47,282 nt of DNA from Mycobacterium sp. E740 (lineage in GTDB: Bacteria > Actinomycetota > Actinomycetes > Mycobacteriales > Mycobacteriaceae): the NCBI RefSeq assembly GCF_001672895.1, contig NZ_LZKP01000008.1, positions 1 through 47,282 of the forward strand. The letters are read 5' to 3'. Within the stretch, counting starts at the first letter, position 1; each line of letters opens with the position of its first letter. The position numbers and the translations under genes were made by a program. Below, one piece after another: positions 1 to 7,833 of this stretch. The notes beneath the pieces were generated by a model. It was not told the DNA's origin. It was given only the letters and a program-made list of their open reading frames with translations, and made no database searches.

Positions 1-150
1 AACAGGATCCGGCTGGGCAGGATGCAGCTCTGCCCCGACATCACGCATGCCATCATCACCGCCAACGGCAGAGCCGAGTTCAGGTCGGCGTCGTCGAGCA
101 CGATGTGCGCGGACTTGCCGCCCAACTCCAGCAGCGTCTTCTTCACCGTC
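1..150 (-). pseudogene. Inverted fragment of an aldehyde dehydrogenase (partial, runs off the left edge)
   Basis: Read on the minus strand this stretch encodes the central part of an NAD(P)-dependent aldehyde dehydrogenase: the conserved LELGGKSAHIVLDDADL segment, then MSGQSC, which carries the catalytic cysteine. It is the segment that should lie directly upstream of the plus-strand aldehyde dehydrogenase that begins near 149, but it faces the other way. The part nearest the edge duplicates, in inverted orientation, the plus-strand sequence around the active site. It has no start or stop. It is either a rearranged gene remnant or a fold-back chimera at a contig end; I favour the latter. Confidence 0.7.
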
Positions 151-225
151 GGCGCTGCCGATGGCGGCGATGATGGCATGCGTGATGTCGGGGCAGAGCT
201 GCATCCTGCCCAGCCGGATCCTGTT
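1..225. repeat. Inverted repeat with 57-bp perfect arms at the left edge
   Basis: Positions 1-57 are the exact reverse complement of 169-225. Pairing continues inward to about 76/150 with only three mismatches (at 58/168, 65/161 and 72/154). The central spacer is about 73 bp. Both arms encode the active-site region of an aldehyde dehydrogenase; the mismatches change one codon silently and two conservatively (Leu/Met, Val/Ala), so the arms look like two alleles or paralogues, not one copied sequence. Confidence 0.9.
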
Positions 226-790
226 GCCGCGCAGTCGATACGACGAAGGCGTCGAGATCCTCAAGACGATGATGGAGGGCTTCCCGGTCGGTGATCCGTG
301 GACGCCGGGCAACATGCAGGGCCCGCAGATCAGCGAGACGCAACGGAAGAAGGTACTCGGGTTGGTCAAGAGCGGCATCGACTCGGGCGCGCGTCTCGTC
401 ACCGGCGGCGGCATTCCGGAGAACCTGCCGACCGGCTACTACACCCAGCCGACCCTGCTCGCCGACGTCGATCCCAATTCCCAAGTGGCACAGGAGGAGA
501 TCTTCGGGCCCGTTCTCACCGTCACCCCGTACGACACCGACGACGAGGCGGTCGCGATCGCCAACAACTCGATCTACGGCCTGTCCGGCGAGGTGAGCAG
601 CACTGACGTGGACCGCGCGTTCGACGTGGCCAAGCGCATGCGCACCGGCAACGTGACGATCAACGGTAAGAGCCACTTCGGCATCGGCAGCCCGTTCGGT
701 GGCACCAAGCAGAGCGGTCTGGGCTATCGCAACGGCGAAGAGGGATACAAGGAGTACCTGGAAGCCAAGACCATCGGCATGCCGGAGTGA
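149..790 (+). CDS. Aldehyde dehydrogenase family protein, C-terminal part (5' end broken)
   Basis: This is the C-terminal half of an NAD(P)-dependent aldehyde dehydrogenase, which oxidises an aldehyde to the acid. Visible landmarks are MSGQSC with the catalytic Cys codon at 200-202, the cofactor-domain motif EEIFGPVLTV, and the family's C-terminal pattern GSPFGGTKQSGLGYRNGEEG. About 214 residues remain of a usual 470-490. The reading frame stays open upstream to 47, but family similarity starts only near 149, where the sequence folds back into an inverted copy of the missing upstream portion. There is therefore no genuine start in the window. The stop overlaps a GTG that can start the next gene, suggesting translational coupling. 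The substrate cannot be told from the fragment. Confidence 0.85.
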   Translation, partial: SALPMAAMMACVMSGQSCILPSRILLPRSRYDEGVEILKTMMEGFPVGDPWTPGNMQGPQISETQRKKVLGLVKSGIDSGARLVTGGGIPENLPTGYYTQPTLLADVDPNSQVAQEEIFGPVLTVTPYDTDDEAVAIANNSIYGLSGEVSSTDVDRAFDVAKRMRTGNVTINGKSHFGIGSPFGGTKQSGLGYRNGEEGYKEYLEAKTIGMPE

Positions 791-1236
791 GCGATGCTTG
801 CGAGCGAACCACGGATATGAGCGACGAAGCCGAGATCTCCGCGCTGCTGTACCGCTACGCACGCGCCGTCGATACCAAGGACTGGGAGCTGTACCGCTCG
901 GTCTTCACCGACGACGCGATCGTGGACTACTCGTCGGCGGGCATCCCGGCGGCCGGCCGCGACGAGATCGCCGAGCTGTTCAGCCAGGCGTTCACCGCGA
1001 TCCCGTGGAGCATGCACTACATCACGAACATCGAGATCCTCGAGAGCGGTCCGGACACGGCGACGGTCCGCGCGATGTTCTACAACCCGATGCAGCTGTC
1101 CGGCATGACCGAGCAAAGCTCTTGTGGCGGTTACTATTTCCACGACCTGGTGCGCACCGCCGACGGCTGGCGCAGCCGCCATCTGCGCGAGGACAACGTG
1201 TGGTTCATCAACCGGCCTGACACACCTGCCTCATAA
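787..1236 (+). CDS. NTF2-like / SnoaL-like small protein
   Basis: A 149-residue protein (139 if the in-frame ATG at 817 is used) of the nuclear transport factor 2-like fold. This fold includes SnoaL-type cyclases, ring-hydroxylating dioxygenase small subunits and hydratases. The N-terminal helix ISALLYRYARAVDTKDWELY followed by VFTDDAIVDYSSAG is typical, and the remaining strands fit the cone-shaped fold. The GTG at 787 overlaps the aldehyde dehydrogenase stop (GTGA), which argues for coupled translation; neither start has a strong Shine-Dalgarno sequence. Pairing with an aldehyde dehydrogenase suggests a role in degradation of an organic compound, but the reaction is unknown. Confidence 0.75.
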   Translation: MSDACERTTDMSDEAEISALLYRYARAVDTKDWELYRSVFTDDAIVDYSSAGIPAAGRDEIAELFSQAFTAIPWSMHYITNIEILESGPDTATVRAMFYNPMQLSGMTEQSSCGGYYFHDLVRTADGWRSRHLREDNVWFINRPDTPAS

Positions 1237-1293
1237 CGACACGATTTGCAGCAGAAGTTCGAGAAGCGCGCGACAAAACGTTGGTCGGTGTGA

Positions 1294-1328
1294 CAGCTCA
1301 GCTCAGCTCAGCTCAGCACAGCTCAGCT
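1294..1328. repeat. Tandem 5-bp repeat (CAGCT, seven units)
   Basis: Seven consecutive 5-bp units of CAGCT, the fifth unit being CAGCA, lie between the NTF2-like gene and rlmN. The last units overlap the rlmN stop codon (1323-1325, minus strand). Because the stop is at the upstream edge of the tract as read by rlmN, gain or loss of units would alter only the 3' untranslated part. Confidence 0.9.
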
Positions 1329-2456
1329 CTGCGCCGCCAGCTGCCCGCACGCGGCGGCGATCTCGCGACCGCGGGTGTCGCGCACCGTGCATGACACGCC
1401 GCGCTCCCGCACCCGTCGCACGAACTCGCGTTCGGCGGGCTTGGGACTGGCATCCCATTCGCTGCCGGGCGTCGGGTTCAGCGGTATGACGTTGACGTGG
1501 GCCAGCGCACCGAGCGCTCCATGCAGCCGCTTGCCCAAAAGGTCAGCGCGCCAAGGCTGGTCGTTGACATCGCGGATCAACGCATACTCGATCGACACCC
1601 GCCGGCCGGTCACGTCGGCGTAGTACCGGGCGGCGTCGAGCGCCTCGGACACCTTCCAGCGGTTGTTCACCGGGACGAGCGTGTCGCGCAGCTCGTCGTC
1701 GGGGGCGTGCAACGACAGCGCCAGCGTGACCCCGAGCCGTTCGTCGGCGAGCTTCCGGATCGCCGGCGCCAGCCCGACGGTCGACACGGTGACCGACCGC
1801 GCCGAGATACCGAAGCCGTTGGGCGCGGGCGCGATGATCCGCCGCACCGCGGCCAGCACGCGGTTGTAGTTCGCCAGCGGTTCGCCCATCCCCATGAACA
1901 CGATGTTCGACAGCCTGCCCCCGCGCGCCACCGGCGTGATGCCCTCGCCGTCGCGGTCACGCAGCTCGACCGCGGCCGCGCGCACCTGCTCGAGGATCTC
2001 GGCGGTCGACAGGTTGCGCTTGAGGCCGCCCTGGCCGGTCGCGCAGAACGGACACGCCATTCCGCAGCCCGCTTGCGACGAGATGCACACGGTGTTGCGC
2101 TGCGGATAACGCATCAGCACCGACTCGAACGTCGTACCGTCCACGGCACGCCACAACACCTTGCGCGTCTCGCCCGCATCGGTCTCGATCTCGCGCACCG
2201 CGTGCAGCAGCTCCGGGAACAGCGCCCCGGCCACCTGGTCGCGCACGGCTGCGGGCAGGTCGGTCATCGCGTGCGAGTCCGCGATCAGCCTTCCGTAGTA
2301 CTGGTTGGCCAACTGCTTGGCGCGAAACGCCGGCAACCCCAGTTCGCTGACGGCTGTGCCGCGCCCACCCTCGTCGAGGTCGGCGAAGTGCCGCGGCGGC
2401 ATCGAGCGTCGCGGCGGATCGAACACGAGCGGCAGGGCCGCGGAGGGGTCGGGCAT
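1323..2456 (-). CDS. rlmN: 23S rRNA (adenine(2503)-C(2))-methyltransferase RlmN
   Basis: A radical-SAM enzyme that methylates C2 of A2503 in 23S rRNA (and A37 of some tRNAs) in the cytoplasm. The cluster-binding motif is visible as [13 protein letters not shown] (CxxxCxxC), followed by the SAM-binding GMGEPLANY. The C-terminal part has [18 protein letters not shown] and the cysteine in [11 protein letters not shown] used for the methyl-cysteine mechanism. I place the start at the ATG at 2456 ([15 protein letters not shown]); the frame is open for seven more codons upstream. Length, 377 residues, is normal for mycobacteria. In M. tuberculosis the orthologue sits next to cdsA; here about 12 kb of other genes separates them. 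Confidence 0.97.
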   Translation of the reverse strand: MPDPSAALPLVFDPPRRSMPPRHFADLDEGGRGTAVSELGLPAFRAKQLANQYYGRLIADSHAMTDLPAAVRDQVAGALFPELLHAVREIETDAGETRKVLWRAVDGTTFESVLMRYPQRNTVCISSQAGCGMACPFCATGQGGLKRNLSTAEILEQVRAAAVELRDRDGEGITPVARGGRLSNIVFMGMGEPLANYNRVLAAVRRIIAPAPNGFGISARSVTVSTVGLAPAIRKLADERLGVTLALSLHAPDDELRDTLVPVNNRWKVSEALDAARYYADVTGRRVSIEYALIRDVNDQPWRADLLGKRLHGALGALAHVNVIPLNPTPGSEWDASPKPAEREFVRRVRERGVSCTVRDTRGREIAAACGQLAAQS

Positions 2457-2493
2457 GATCGCCACCCAGTATTCCATCGGCCCCGCGAGCAGC

Positions 2494-2964
2494 TCAGATG
2501 AGCGCGTGCCGATGTTCGTCGAGGGGTTCGCCCGCCGCGGTCGCGAAATCCTCGAGGACCTCCGCGAGCAGGTCCCGCTGACGCGGGGGCATCTGGCGCA
2601 GCACGCCGCGGATTGCGTTGCGTCGATGGTGGATCACGCGGTCGATCAGCGCTTGCCCGTCTGCGGTGAGCGTAAGCGCGATGTTGCGCCGGTCGGCCGG
2701 ATCCTCGCGCCGGTCGAGCATGCCGATCTTGAGCAGCCGGTCGCAGATCCTGCTGGCGTTGGACGGGCTGACGCCCAGACCCTCCGCAACTCCCGCGAGG
2801 TTCATCGCCCCGCGCGTGGTGATCATCATCATCACCCGCAGCTGTGGCACGGTCACCACATCGTCGACGGTGGAGATCGACGCCGCGGTGATGCCGACCA
2901 GAGCCCGCGACGCCCGCATGACCGATTCCACCTGGTCACTCGTCACACCGCCGCGTCCGGCCAT
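2494..2964 (-). CDS. MarR-family transcriptional regulator
   Basis: A 156-residue winged-helix regulator. The helix-turn-helix is near residues 58-80 ([20 protein letters not shown]) and the wing is [17 protein letters not shown], the classic MarR DRR pattern. The long open frame extends upstream to 3243, but that part reads through the divergent gene and is not credible; ATG at 2964 is the natural start. It is transcribed divergently from the glucose dehydrogenase-type gene, with only 87 bp between the starts and an inverted repeat in that gap, so it probably represses that operon and itself and is released by a small ligand. The ligand is unknown. Confidence 0.9.
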   Translation of the reverse strand: MAGRGGVTSDQVESVMRASRALVGITAASISTVDDVVTVPQLRVMMMITTRGAMNLAGVAEGLGVSPSNASRICDRLLKIGMLDRREDPADRRNIALTLTADGQALIDRVIHHRRNAIRGVLRQMPPRQRDLLAEVLEDFATAAGEPLDEHRHALI

Positions 2965-2984
2965 GTCCGCCTCACTTCCCCGAA

Positions 2985-2997
2985 GATAATAGTTATC
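2985..2997. promoter_or_regulatory. Putative MarR operator in the divergent promoter
   Basis: GATAATAGTTATC forms an inverted repeat with 5-bp arms (GATAA/TTATC) and a 3-bp centre, in an unusually AT-rich patch between the divergent MarR and dehydrogenase starts. Position and symmetry fit a MarR dimer site. The adjacent TTATCAAAG could also form part of a -10 region, so this assignment is tentative. Confidence 0.45.
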
Positions 2998-3051
2998 AAA
3001 GCGCAATTGTTTGGTGTTTGCAATTACTGCCGGACGGCAAGTCATCTTCGT

Positions 3052-4110
3052 ATGCAGGCATTGACAGTCACGCCCGGCAAGGCCGGCACCCTCTCCGTCG
3101 CCGATGTGGAGGAACCGCATCGCGGATCCGATGATCTGTTGGTAGACGGCCTGGCGATCGGCGTGTGCGGCACCGACAAGGAGATCGCGAGCGGGCAGTA
3201 CGGCTGGGCGCCCCCCGGCCAGGACTCGCTGGTGATCGGCCATGAATCGCTGGGGCGGGTGGCCGAGGCGCCGTCCGGCAGCACGTTCTCAGCCGGCGAC
3301 CTGGTGGTGGGTGTGGTGCGCCGGCCCGACCCGGTGCCGTGTCGCGCGTGCGCACACGGCGAGTTCGACATGTGTCGCAATGGCCGCTACACCGAACGCG
3401 GCATCAAGGAGATCGACGGCTACGGCAGCAGCCGGTGGCGCGTCGAAACCGACTACGCGGTCGCGCTCGACGACAGCCTCGAGGACGTCGGCATGCTCAT
3501 GGAGCCGACGACTGTGGTGGCCAAGGCTTGGGAGCAGGTGCGGCGCGTCGGCCAGCGTGCCTACTTCGAACCCGAGCGGGCGCTGATCACCGGCGCCGGT
3601 CCCATCGGCCTGCTGGCCGCCCTGCTGTCGGTCCAGCAGGGCCTGGACACCCACATCCTCGACCGCGTCACCGACGGACCCAAACCCGCGATCGCCGCGG
3701 CGCTGGGTGCGACGTATCACCACGACGACATCGACGACGTCGCGTCCCGCCTGCAGCCCGACGTGGTGATCGAGGCGACCGGGGCGGGGCCGGTGGTGTT
3801 CGGGGCCATCGCCAACACGTCTGCCTACGGCATCGTCTGCCTGACCGGCGTGTCTCCCACCGGACGACGGCTGCAGATCGACGCCGGTGCCGTCAACCGG
3901 GAACTGGTGTTGGAGAACGACGCCGTCGTGGGTTCGGTCAACGCCAACCTGCGCCACTACCGGCAGGCCGCCGACGCGCTGGCCAAAGCCGACAAGGATT
4001 GGCTCGCCAGCCTGATCACCCGGCGCGTGCCGCTGCACAAGGCCACCGACGCCTTCACCGCGCAGCCCGATGACGTGAAGGTGGTCATCACGCTCGACGA
4101 CGGGCACTGA
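3052..4110 (+). CDS. Glucose 1-dehydrogenase-type zinc-dependent alcohol dehydrogenase (archaeal type)
   Basis: A 352-residue medium-chain dehydrogenase resembling archaeal glucose dehydrogenases, which oxidise D-glucose or other aldoses to the lactone with NAD(P)+. Catalytic zinc ligands are visible as Cys39 (GVCGTDKE), His64-Glu65 (VIGHES) and Glu151 (MEPTTVVAKAW). A structural-zinc cluster lies at Cys97, Cys100 and Cys108. The Rossmann motif GAGPIGLL is at 181-188. The open frame runs far upstream, but ATG at 3052 begins the conserved protein and lies just inside the divergent promoter. It is 2 bp from the GH15 gene downstream, so the two are probably co-transcribed. The exact sugar and cofactor preference cannot be read from sequence. 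Confidence 0.85.
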   Translation: MQALTVTPGKAGTLSVADVEEPHRGSDDLLVDGLAIGVCGTDKEIASGQYGWAPPGQDSLVIGHESLGRVAEAPSGSTFSAGDLVVGVVRRPDPVPCRACAHGEFDMCRNGRYTERGIKEIDGYGSSRWRVETDYAVALDDSLEDVGMLMEPTTVVAKAWEQVRRVGQRAYFEPERALITGAGPIGLLAALLSVQQGLDTHILDRVTDGPKPAIAAALGATYHHDDIDDVASRLQPDVVIEATGAGPVVFGAIANTSAYGIVCLTGVSPTGRRLQIDAGAVNRELVLENDAVVGSVNANLRHYRQAADALAKADKDWLASLITRRVPLHKATDAFTAQPDDVKVVITLDDGH

Positions 4111-4112
4111 CC

Positions 4113-5921
4113 GTGGCAGCGATCGAAGACTATGCGCTGATCGGAGATCTGCAGACCGCGGCGCTCGTCGGCCGCGACGGAGCGGTCGACTGGCTCTGCC
4201 TTCCTCACTTCGACTCACCTGCCTGTTTTGCGGCGCTGCTCGGCGGCCAGGACGCCGGGACGTGGCGCGTGGCCCCGGCCGAGGGCGGCCCCGCGACGCG
4301 CCGGCAGTACCGCGACGACTCGCTGGTGCTCGAAACCGAGTGGGACACCGACGACGGACGCGTCCGCCTCATCGACTTCATGCCACCGCGCGGAGAGGCC
4401 GCCGACGTGGTCCGCATCGTCGAGGGAGTCAGCGGCAAGGTTCCGATGACGATGACCCTGTGCCTGCGCTTCGACTACGGCCACGTGGTGCCGTGGGTGC
4501 GCCGCAGCGACGGCGGCGTGTCGGCCATCGCCGGTCCGGACGCGGTCTGGCTGCGCACGCCGGTCCAGACACACGGACACGGATTGACCACCGTCGCCGA
4601 GTTCACCGTCGCCGAGGGTCAACGCATTCCGTTCGTCCTCACCCATCAGCTCTCCCATCTGCCACCACCGAAGCCCGCCGACGCCGAGCAGGCGCTGGCG
4701 AAAACCGAACGCTGGTGGAGCGACTGGATGAAGCAGTGCCAGTACAACGGCCGCTGGCAGGCCGAGGTGCGCCGCGCCCTGCTGCTGCTCAAAGCGCTCA
4801 CCTTCACCCCCACCGGCGGCATCCTCGCCGCGGCCACGACGTCACTGCCCGAGCAGGTCGGCGGCCCTCGCAACTGGGACTACCGCTACTGCTGGCTTCG
4901 CGACGCCACGTTCACGTTGCAGGCGCTGCTCGGCACCGGCTTCGTCGAGGAGGCCCGGGCGTGGCGCGAATGGCTGGTGCGCGCGGTCGCCGGAGATCCG
5001 GCCGACCTGCAGATCATGTACGGCCTCGACGGGCGGCGGCGACTGCCCGAATTCGAACTCCCGTGGCTGCCCGGATACGAGAAGTCTTCCCCGGTGCGGG
5101 TCGGCAACGCCGCCGCGGCGCAACTGCAACTCGACGTGTGGGGTGAAGTCCTCGACGGCCTGCACCTGGCCCGCGACGCCGGCCTGCCAACCGACGACAC
5201 GGCCTGGGACGTCCAATGCGCACTGCTCGACTTCCTGGAGGGCAACTGGACCGAACCCGACTGCAGTCTGTGGGAAATCCGCGGCCCCAGACGCCATTTC
5301 GTGCACTCGAAGGTCATGGCGTGGGCCGGGGTGGACCGCGCGGTGCGAACCGTCGAACATCATGACCTGTCGGGACCACTGGACCGATGGCGCCAGCTGC
5401 GCGACGAGATTCACGACGACATCTGCAACCGTGGCTACAACGCCGAACGCGGAACCTTCACCCAGTCCTACGGCTCCGACGACCTCGACGCGGCACTGCT
5501 GCTGCTCCCCCGCGTCGGCTTCCTGCCCTACGACGATCCCCGCATCGTCGGCACCATCACCGCGGTGCAAGAGGAACTCAGCTGCGACGGGCTGCTGTTG
5601 CGCTACCACCCGCAGCGCAGCGACGACGGCCTGCCCGGCGGCGAAGGCGTCTTTCTCGCGTGCAGCTTCTGGCTCGTCGACGCACTGTGTGGCATCGGCC
5701 GCGACGACGAAGCCACCGCTCTCTACGAGCGACTGCTCGGGCTGCGCAACGACGTCGGAATGCTCAGCGAGGAGTACGACCCGAAAGCCCAGCGCCATCT
5801 CGGCAACACGCCCCAGGCGTTCAGCCTCGTCGGGATGATCAACAGTGCGCGACAGCTCAGCGGACACCACACCACCACCTCGGCACACAGCGGCCAACAG
5901 CATCTGCATCCCGACGACTAG
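4113..5921 (+). CDS. Glycoside hydrolase family 15 protein (trehalase/glucoamylase-like)
   Basis: A 602-residue GH15 enzyme that hydrolyses alpha-glucosidic bonds with inversion, releasing glucose. The N-terminal beta domain begins IEDYALIGDLQTAALVGRDG, as in actinobacterial trehalase-like GH15 proteins. The (alpha/alpha)6 barrel carries GPRNWDYRYCWLRDATFTLQ, the probable catalytic acid Glu388 in LWEIRGPRRHF, and the base region Glu553/554 in LSEEYDP. No signal peptide is present, so it is cytoplasmic. Mycobacterial relatives (Rv2402 type) have been described as trehalases. It starts with GTG 2 bp after the glucose dehydrogenase stop, so glucose released here could feed that enzyme. Trehalase or maltooligosaccharide activity are both possible. 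Confidence 0.9.
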   Translation: MAAIEDYALIGDLQTAALVGRDGAVDWLCLPHFDSPACFAALLGGQDAGTWRVAPAEGGPATRRQYRDDSLVLETEWDTDDGRVRLIDFMPPRGEAADVVRIVEGVSGKVPMTMTLCLRFDYGHVVPWVRRSDGGVSAIAGPDAVWLRTPVQTHGHGLTTVAEFTVAEGQRIPFVLTHQLSHLPPPKPADAEQALAKTERWWSDWMKQCQYNGRWQAEVRRALLLLKALTFTPTGGILAAATTSLPEQVGGPRNWDYRYCWLRDATFTLQALLGTGFVEEARAWREWLVRAVAGDPADLQIMYGLDGRRRLPEFELPWLPGYEKSSPVRVGNAAAAQLQLDVWGEVLDGLHLARDAGLPTDDTAWDVQCALLDFLEGNWTEPDCSLWEIRGPRRHFVHSKVMAWAGVDRAVRTVEHHDLSGPLDRWRQLRDEIHDDICNRGYNAERGTFTQSYGSDDLDAALLLLPRVGFLPYDDPRIVGTITAVQEELSCDGLLLRYHPQRSDDGLPGGEGVFLACSFWLVDALCGIGRDDEATALYERLLGLRNDVGMLSEEYDPKAQRHLGNTPQAFSLVGMINSARQLSGHHTTTSAHSGQQHLHPDD

Positions 5922-5945
5922 GCGGTGACGGACGACAAGTCTTAA

Positions 5946-5984
5946 TTGATTCCCAGGACGCAATCGTTGCGCAACAGCAATCAA
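5946..5984. promoter_or_regulatory. Symmetric nested palindrome upstream of the TPP-enzyme operon
   Basis: Two inverted repeats share one centre at 5965: outer arms TTGATT (5946-5951) and AATCAA (5979-5984), inner arms CGCAA (5959-5963) and TTGCG (5967-5971). The spacers between outer and inner arms are 7 bp on both sides. It lies in the 118-bp gap before the TPP-enzyme gene and about 55 bp from its start. The dyad symmetry suggests an operator for a dimeric or tetrameric regulator; an RNA hairpin is the alternative. Confidence 0.5.
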
Positions 5985-6039
5985 AGGCGTAGGACGGAGA
6001 TAACGGCCCACGCACGGATCGATCCGAAGAGGAGCAGCC

Positions 6040-7833
6040 ATGCCTGATCAGACCGTCGCCGACTACCTGCTCGACCGGTTACGCGCCTGGGGAGTGCGGC
6101 AGGTGTTCGCCTATCCCGGTGACGGGATCAACGCGATCCTGGCCGCCTGGGGGCGCGCCGACGACAACCCGCAGTTCATCCAGTCCCGGCACGAGGAGAT
6201 GAGCGCGTTCGAGGCCGTCGGCTATGCCAAGTTCAGCGGAACCTTCGGGGTCTGCATGGCGACGTCGGGTCCCGGCGCGGTCCATCTTCTCAACGGTCTC
6301 TACGACGCCAAACTCGACCACGTCCCGGTCGTGGCGATCGTCGGACAGACCAATCGCAGCGCGATGGGCGGCTCCTACCAGCAGGAGATAGACCTGCTCA
6401 GCCTCTACAAAGACGTCGCCGCCGACTACGTGCAGATGGTCACGGTGCCCGAGCAGCTCCCCAATGTCCTCGATCGGGCCATCCGCACCGCGGTGGGACG
6501 CCGCGCTCCGACGGCACTGATCATCCCCGCCGACGTCCAGGAGCTGCCTTACAGCCCGCCAGAGCACGCGTTCAAGATGGTGCCGTCGAGTCTCGGCGTC
6601 GACTGGCCGGCCGTCACCCCCGACGACGCCGCGATCGGTCGCGCCGCCGAAATCCTCAACGCGGGAACGAAAGTCGCCATGCTCGTCGGCAACGGCGCCC
6701 GCGGGGCCGAGGCCGAACTGTCCGAGGTCGCCGACCTGCTCGGCGCCGGAGCGGCCAAAGCGCTGCTGGGCAAGGATGTGCTGTCCGACGAACTCCCGTG
6801 GGTGACAGGTTCCATCGGCCTGCTGGGCACGCGACCCAGCTACGAGTTGATGCGCGACTGCGACACGTTGCTCACCATCGGGTCGAGTTTCCCCTACTCC
6901 CAATTCCTCCCCGAATTCGGGCAGGCGCGCAGCGTGCAGATCGACATCGACCCCACGCTGATCGGGATGCGCTACCCCTACGACGTCAATCTCGTCGCGG
7001 ACGCGAAAGCCGGCCTGCGAGCGCTGATCCCCCACCTGAAACGCAAGGCCGACCGCTCGTGGCGAGAGACGATCGAGTCGAACGTCAACCGCTGGTGGGA
7101 AACGATGGCCAAGGAGGCCGGCGTCGACACCGAAGTGGTCAACCCGCTGCGCCTGTTCTCCGAATTCTCGGCGCAACTTCCCGACGACGCGATCGTCACC
7201 GCCGATTCGGGGTCCGCCGCCAACTGGTACGCCCGGCAGCTTCGCTTCCGCCCGGGCATCCGCGGTTCACTGTCGGGAACACTGGCGACGATGGGCCCCG
7301 GCGTCCCGTACGCGATCGGCGCCAAGTTCGCCCACCCCGACCGTCCCGTCGTCGCCTTCGTCGGCGACGGCGCCATGCAGATGAACGGTATGGCCGAGCT
7401 GATCACCATCAAGCACTACTACGAGCAGTGGGCCGATCCGCGGCTGATCGTGGCGATCCTGCACAACAACGACCTCAACCAGGTGACGTGGGAGATGCGC
7501 GCAATGAACGGATCGCCGAAATTCGCTGCCTCCCAGACACTTCCGGATGTCGACTTCGCCGGATTCGCGGCAAGCCTCGGACTGGGGGCATACACCGTCC
7601 GCGACCCCGGCGAGCTGGCCGACGTGTGGCGCTCGGCTCTGTCGGCCGACCGCCCCACCGTGCTCGACGTACACACCGATCCGAACATGCCGCCCATCCC
7701 GCCGCACGCCACCTTCGAACAGGCCAAGGCGACCGTCACCGCGGTGCTCAAGGGCGACGAGGACAGCCGCGGCTTCATCAAGCAAGGCCTCAAGACGAAG
7801 GTGCAAGAGTTCTTACCGCACTCCCGCTCATGA
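6040..7833 (+). CDS. Thiamine pyrophosphate-requiring enzyme (pyruvate oxidase / acetolactate synthase family)
   Basis: A 597-residue TPP enzyme with the standard three domains: N-terminal PYR domain with FAYPGDGINAILAAWGR and the activating Glu in SRHEEMSAFEAVGYA (Glu52/53), a central domain, and a C-terminal PP domain with the TPP/Mg motif GDG at 442-444 and the following HNNDLNQ. It most resembles pyruvate oxidase/PoxB-like and related 2-oxo-acid decarboxylating enzymes. A good ribosome-binding site (GAGGAG) precedes the ATG. Its stop overlaps the next start (ATGA), so it is translationally coupled to the enolase-superfamily gene. In this context it may act on pyruvate or another 2-oxo acid formed from a sugar acid. 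The substrate is inferred, not shown. Confidence 0.85.
   Translation: MPDQTVADYLLDRLRAWGVRQVFAYPGDGINAILAAWGRADDNPQFIQSRHEEMSAFEAVGYAKFSGTFGVCMATSGPGAVHLLNGLYDAKLDHVPVVAIVGQTNRSAMGGSYQQEIDLLSLYKDVAADYVQMVTVPEQLPNVLDRAIRTAVGRRAPTALIIPADVQELPYSPPEHAFKMVPSSLGVDWPAVTPDDAAIGRAAEILNAGTKVAMLVGNGARGAEAELSEVADLLGAGAAKALLGKDVLSDELPWVTGSIGLLGTRPSYELMRDCDTLLTIGSSFPYSQFLPEFGQARSVQIDIDPTLIGMRYPYDVNLVADAKAGLRALIPHLKRKADRSWRETIESNVNRWWETMAKEAGVDTEVVNPLRLFSEFSAQLPDDAIVTADSGSAANWYARQLRFRPGIRGSLSGTLATMGPGVPYAIGAKFAHPDRPVVAFVGDGAMQMNGMAELITIKHYYEQWADPRLIVAILHNNDLNQVTWEMRAMNGSPKFAASQTLPDVDFAGFAASLGLGAYTVRDPGELADVWRSALSADRPTVLDVHTDPNMPPIPPHATFEQAKATVTAVLKGDEDSRGFIKQGLKTKVQEFLPHSRS

Noticed and set aside
2305..3051. 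Extension of the glucose dehydrogenase frame upstream by 249 codons
   Set aside because: It lies on top of the rlmN and MarR genes and has no similarity of its own; the conserved protein starts at 3052.
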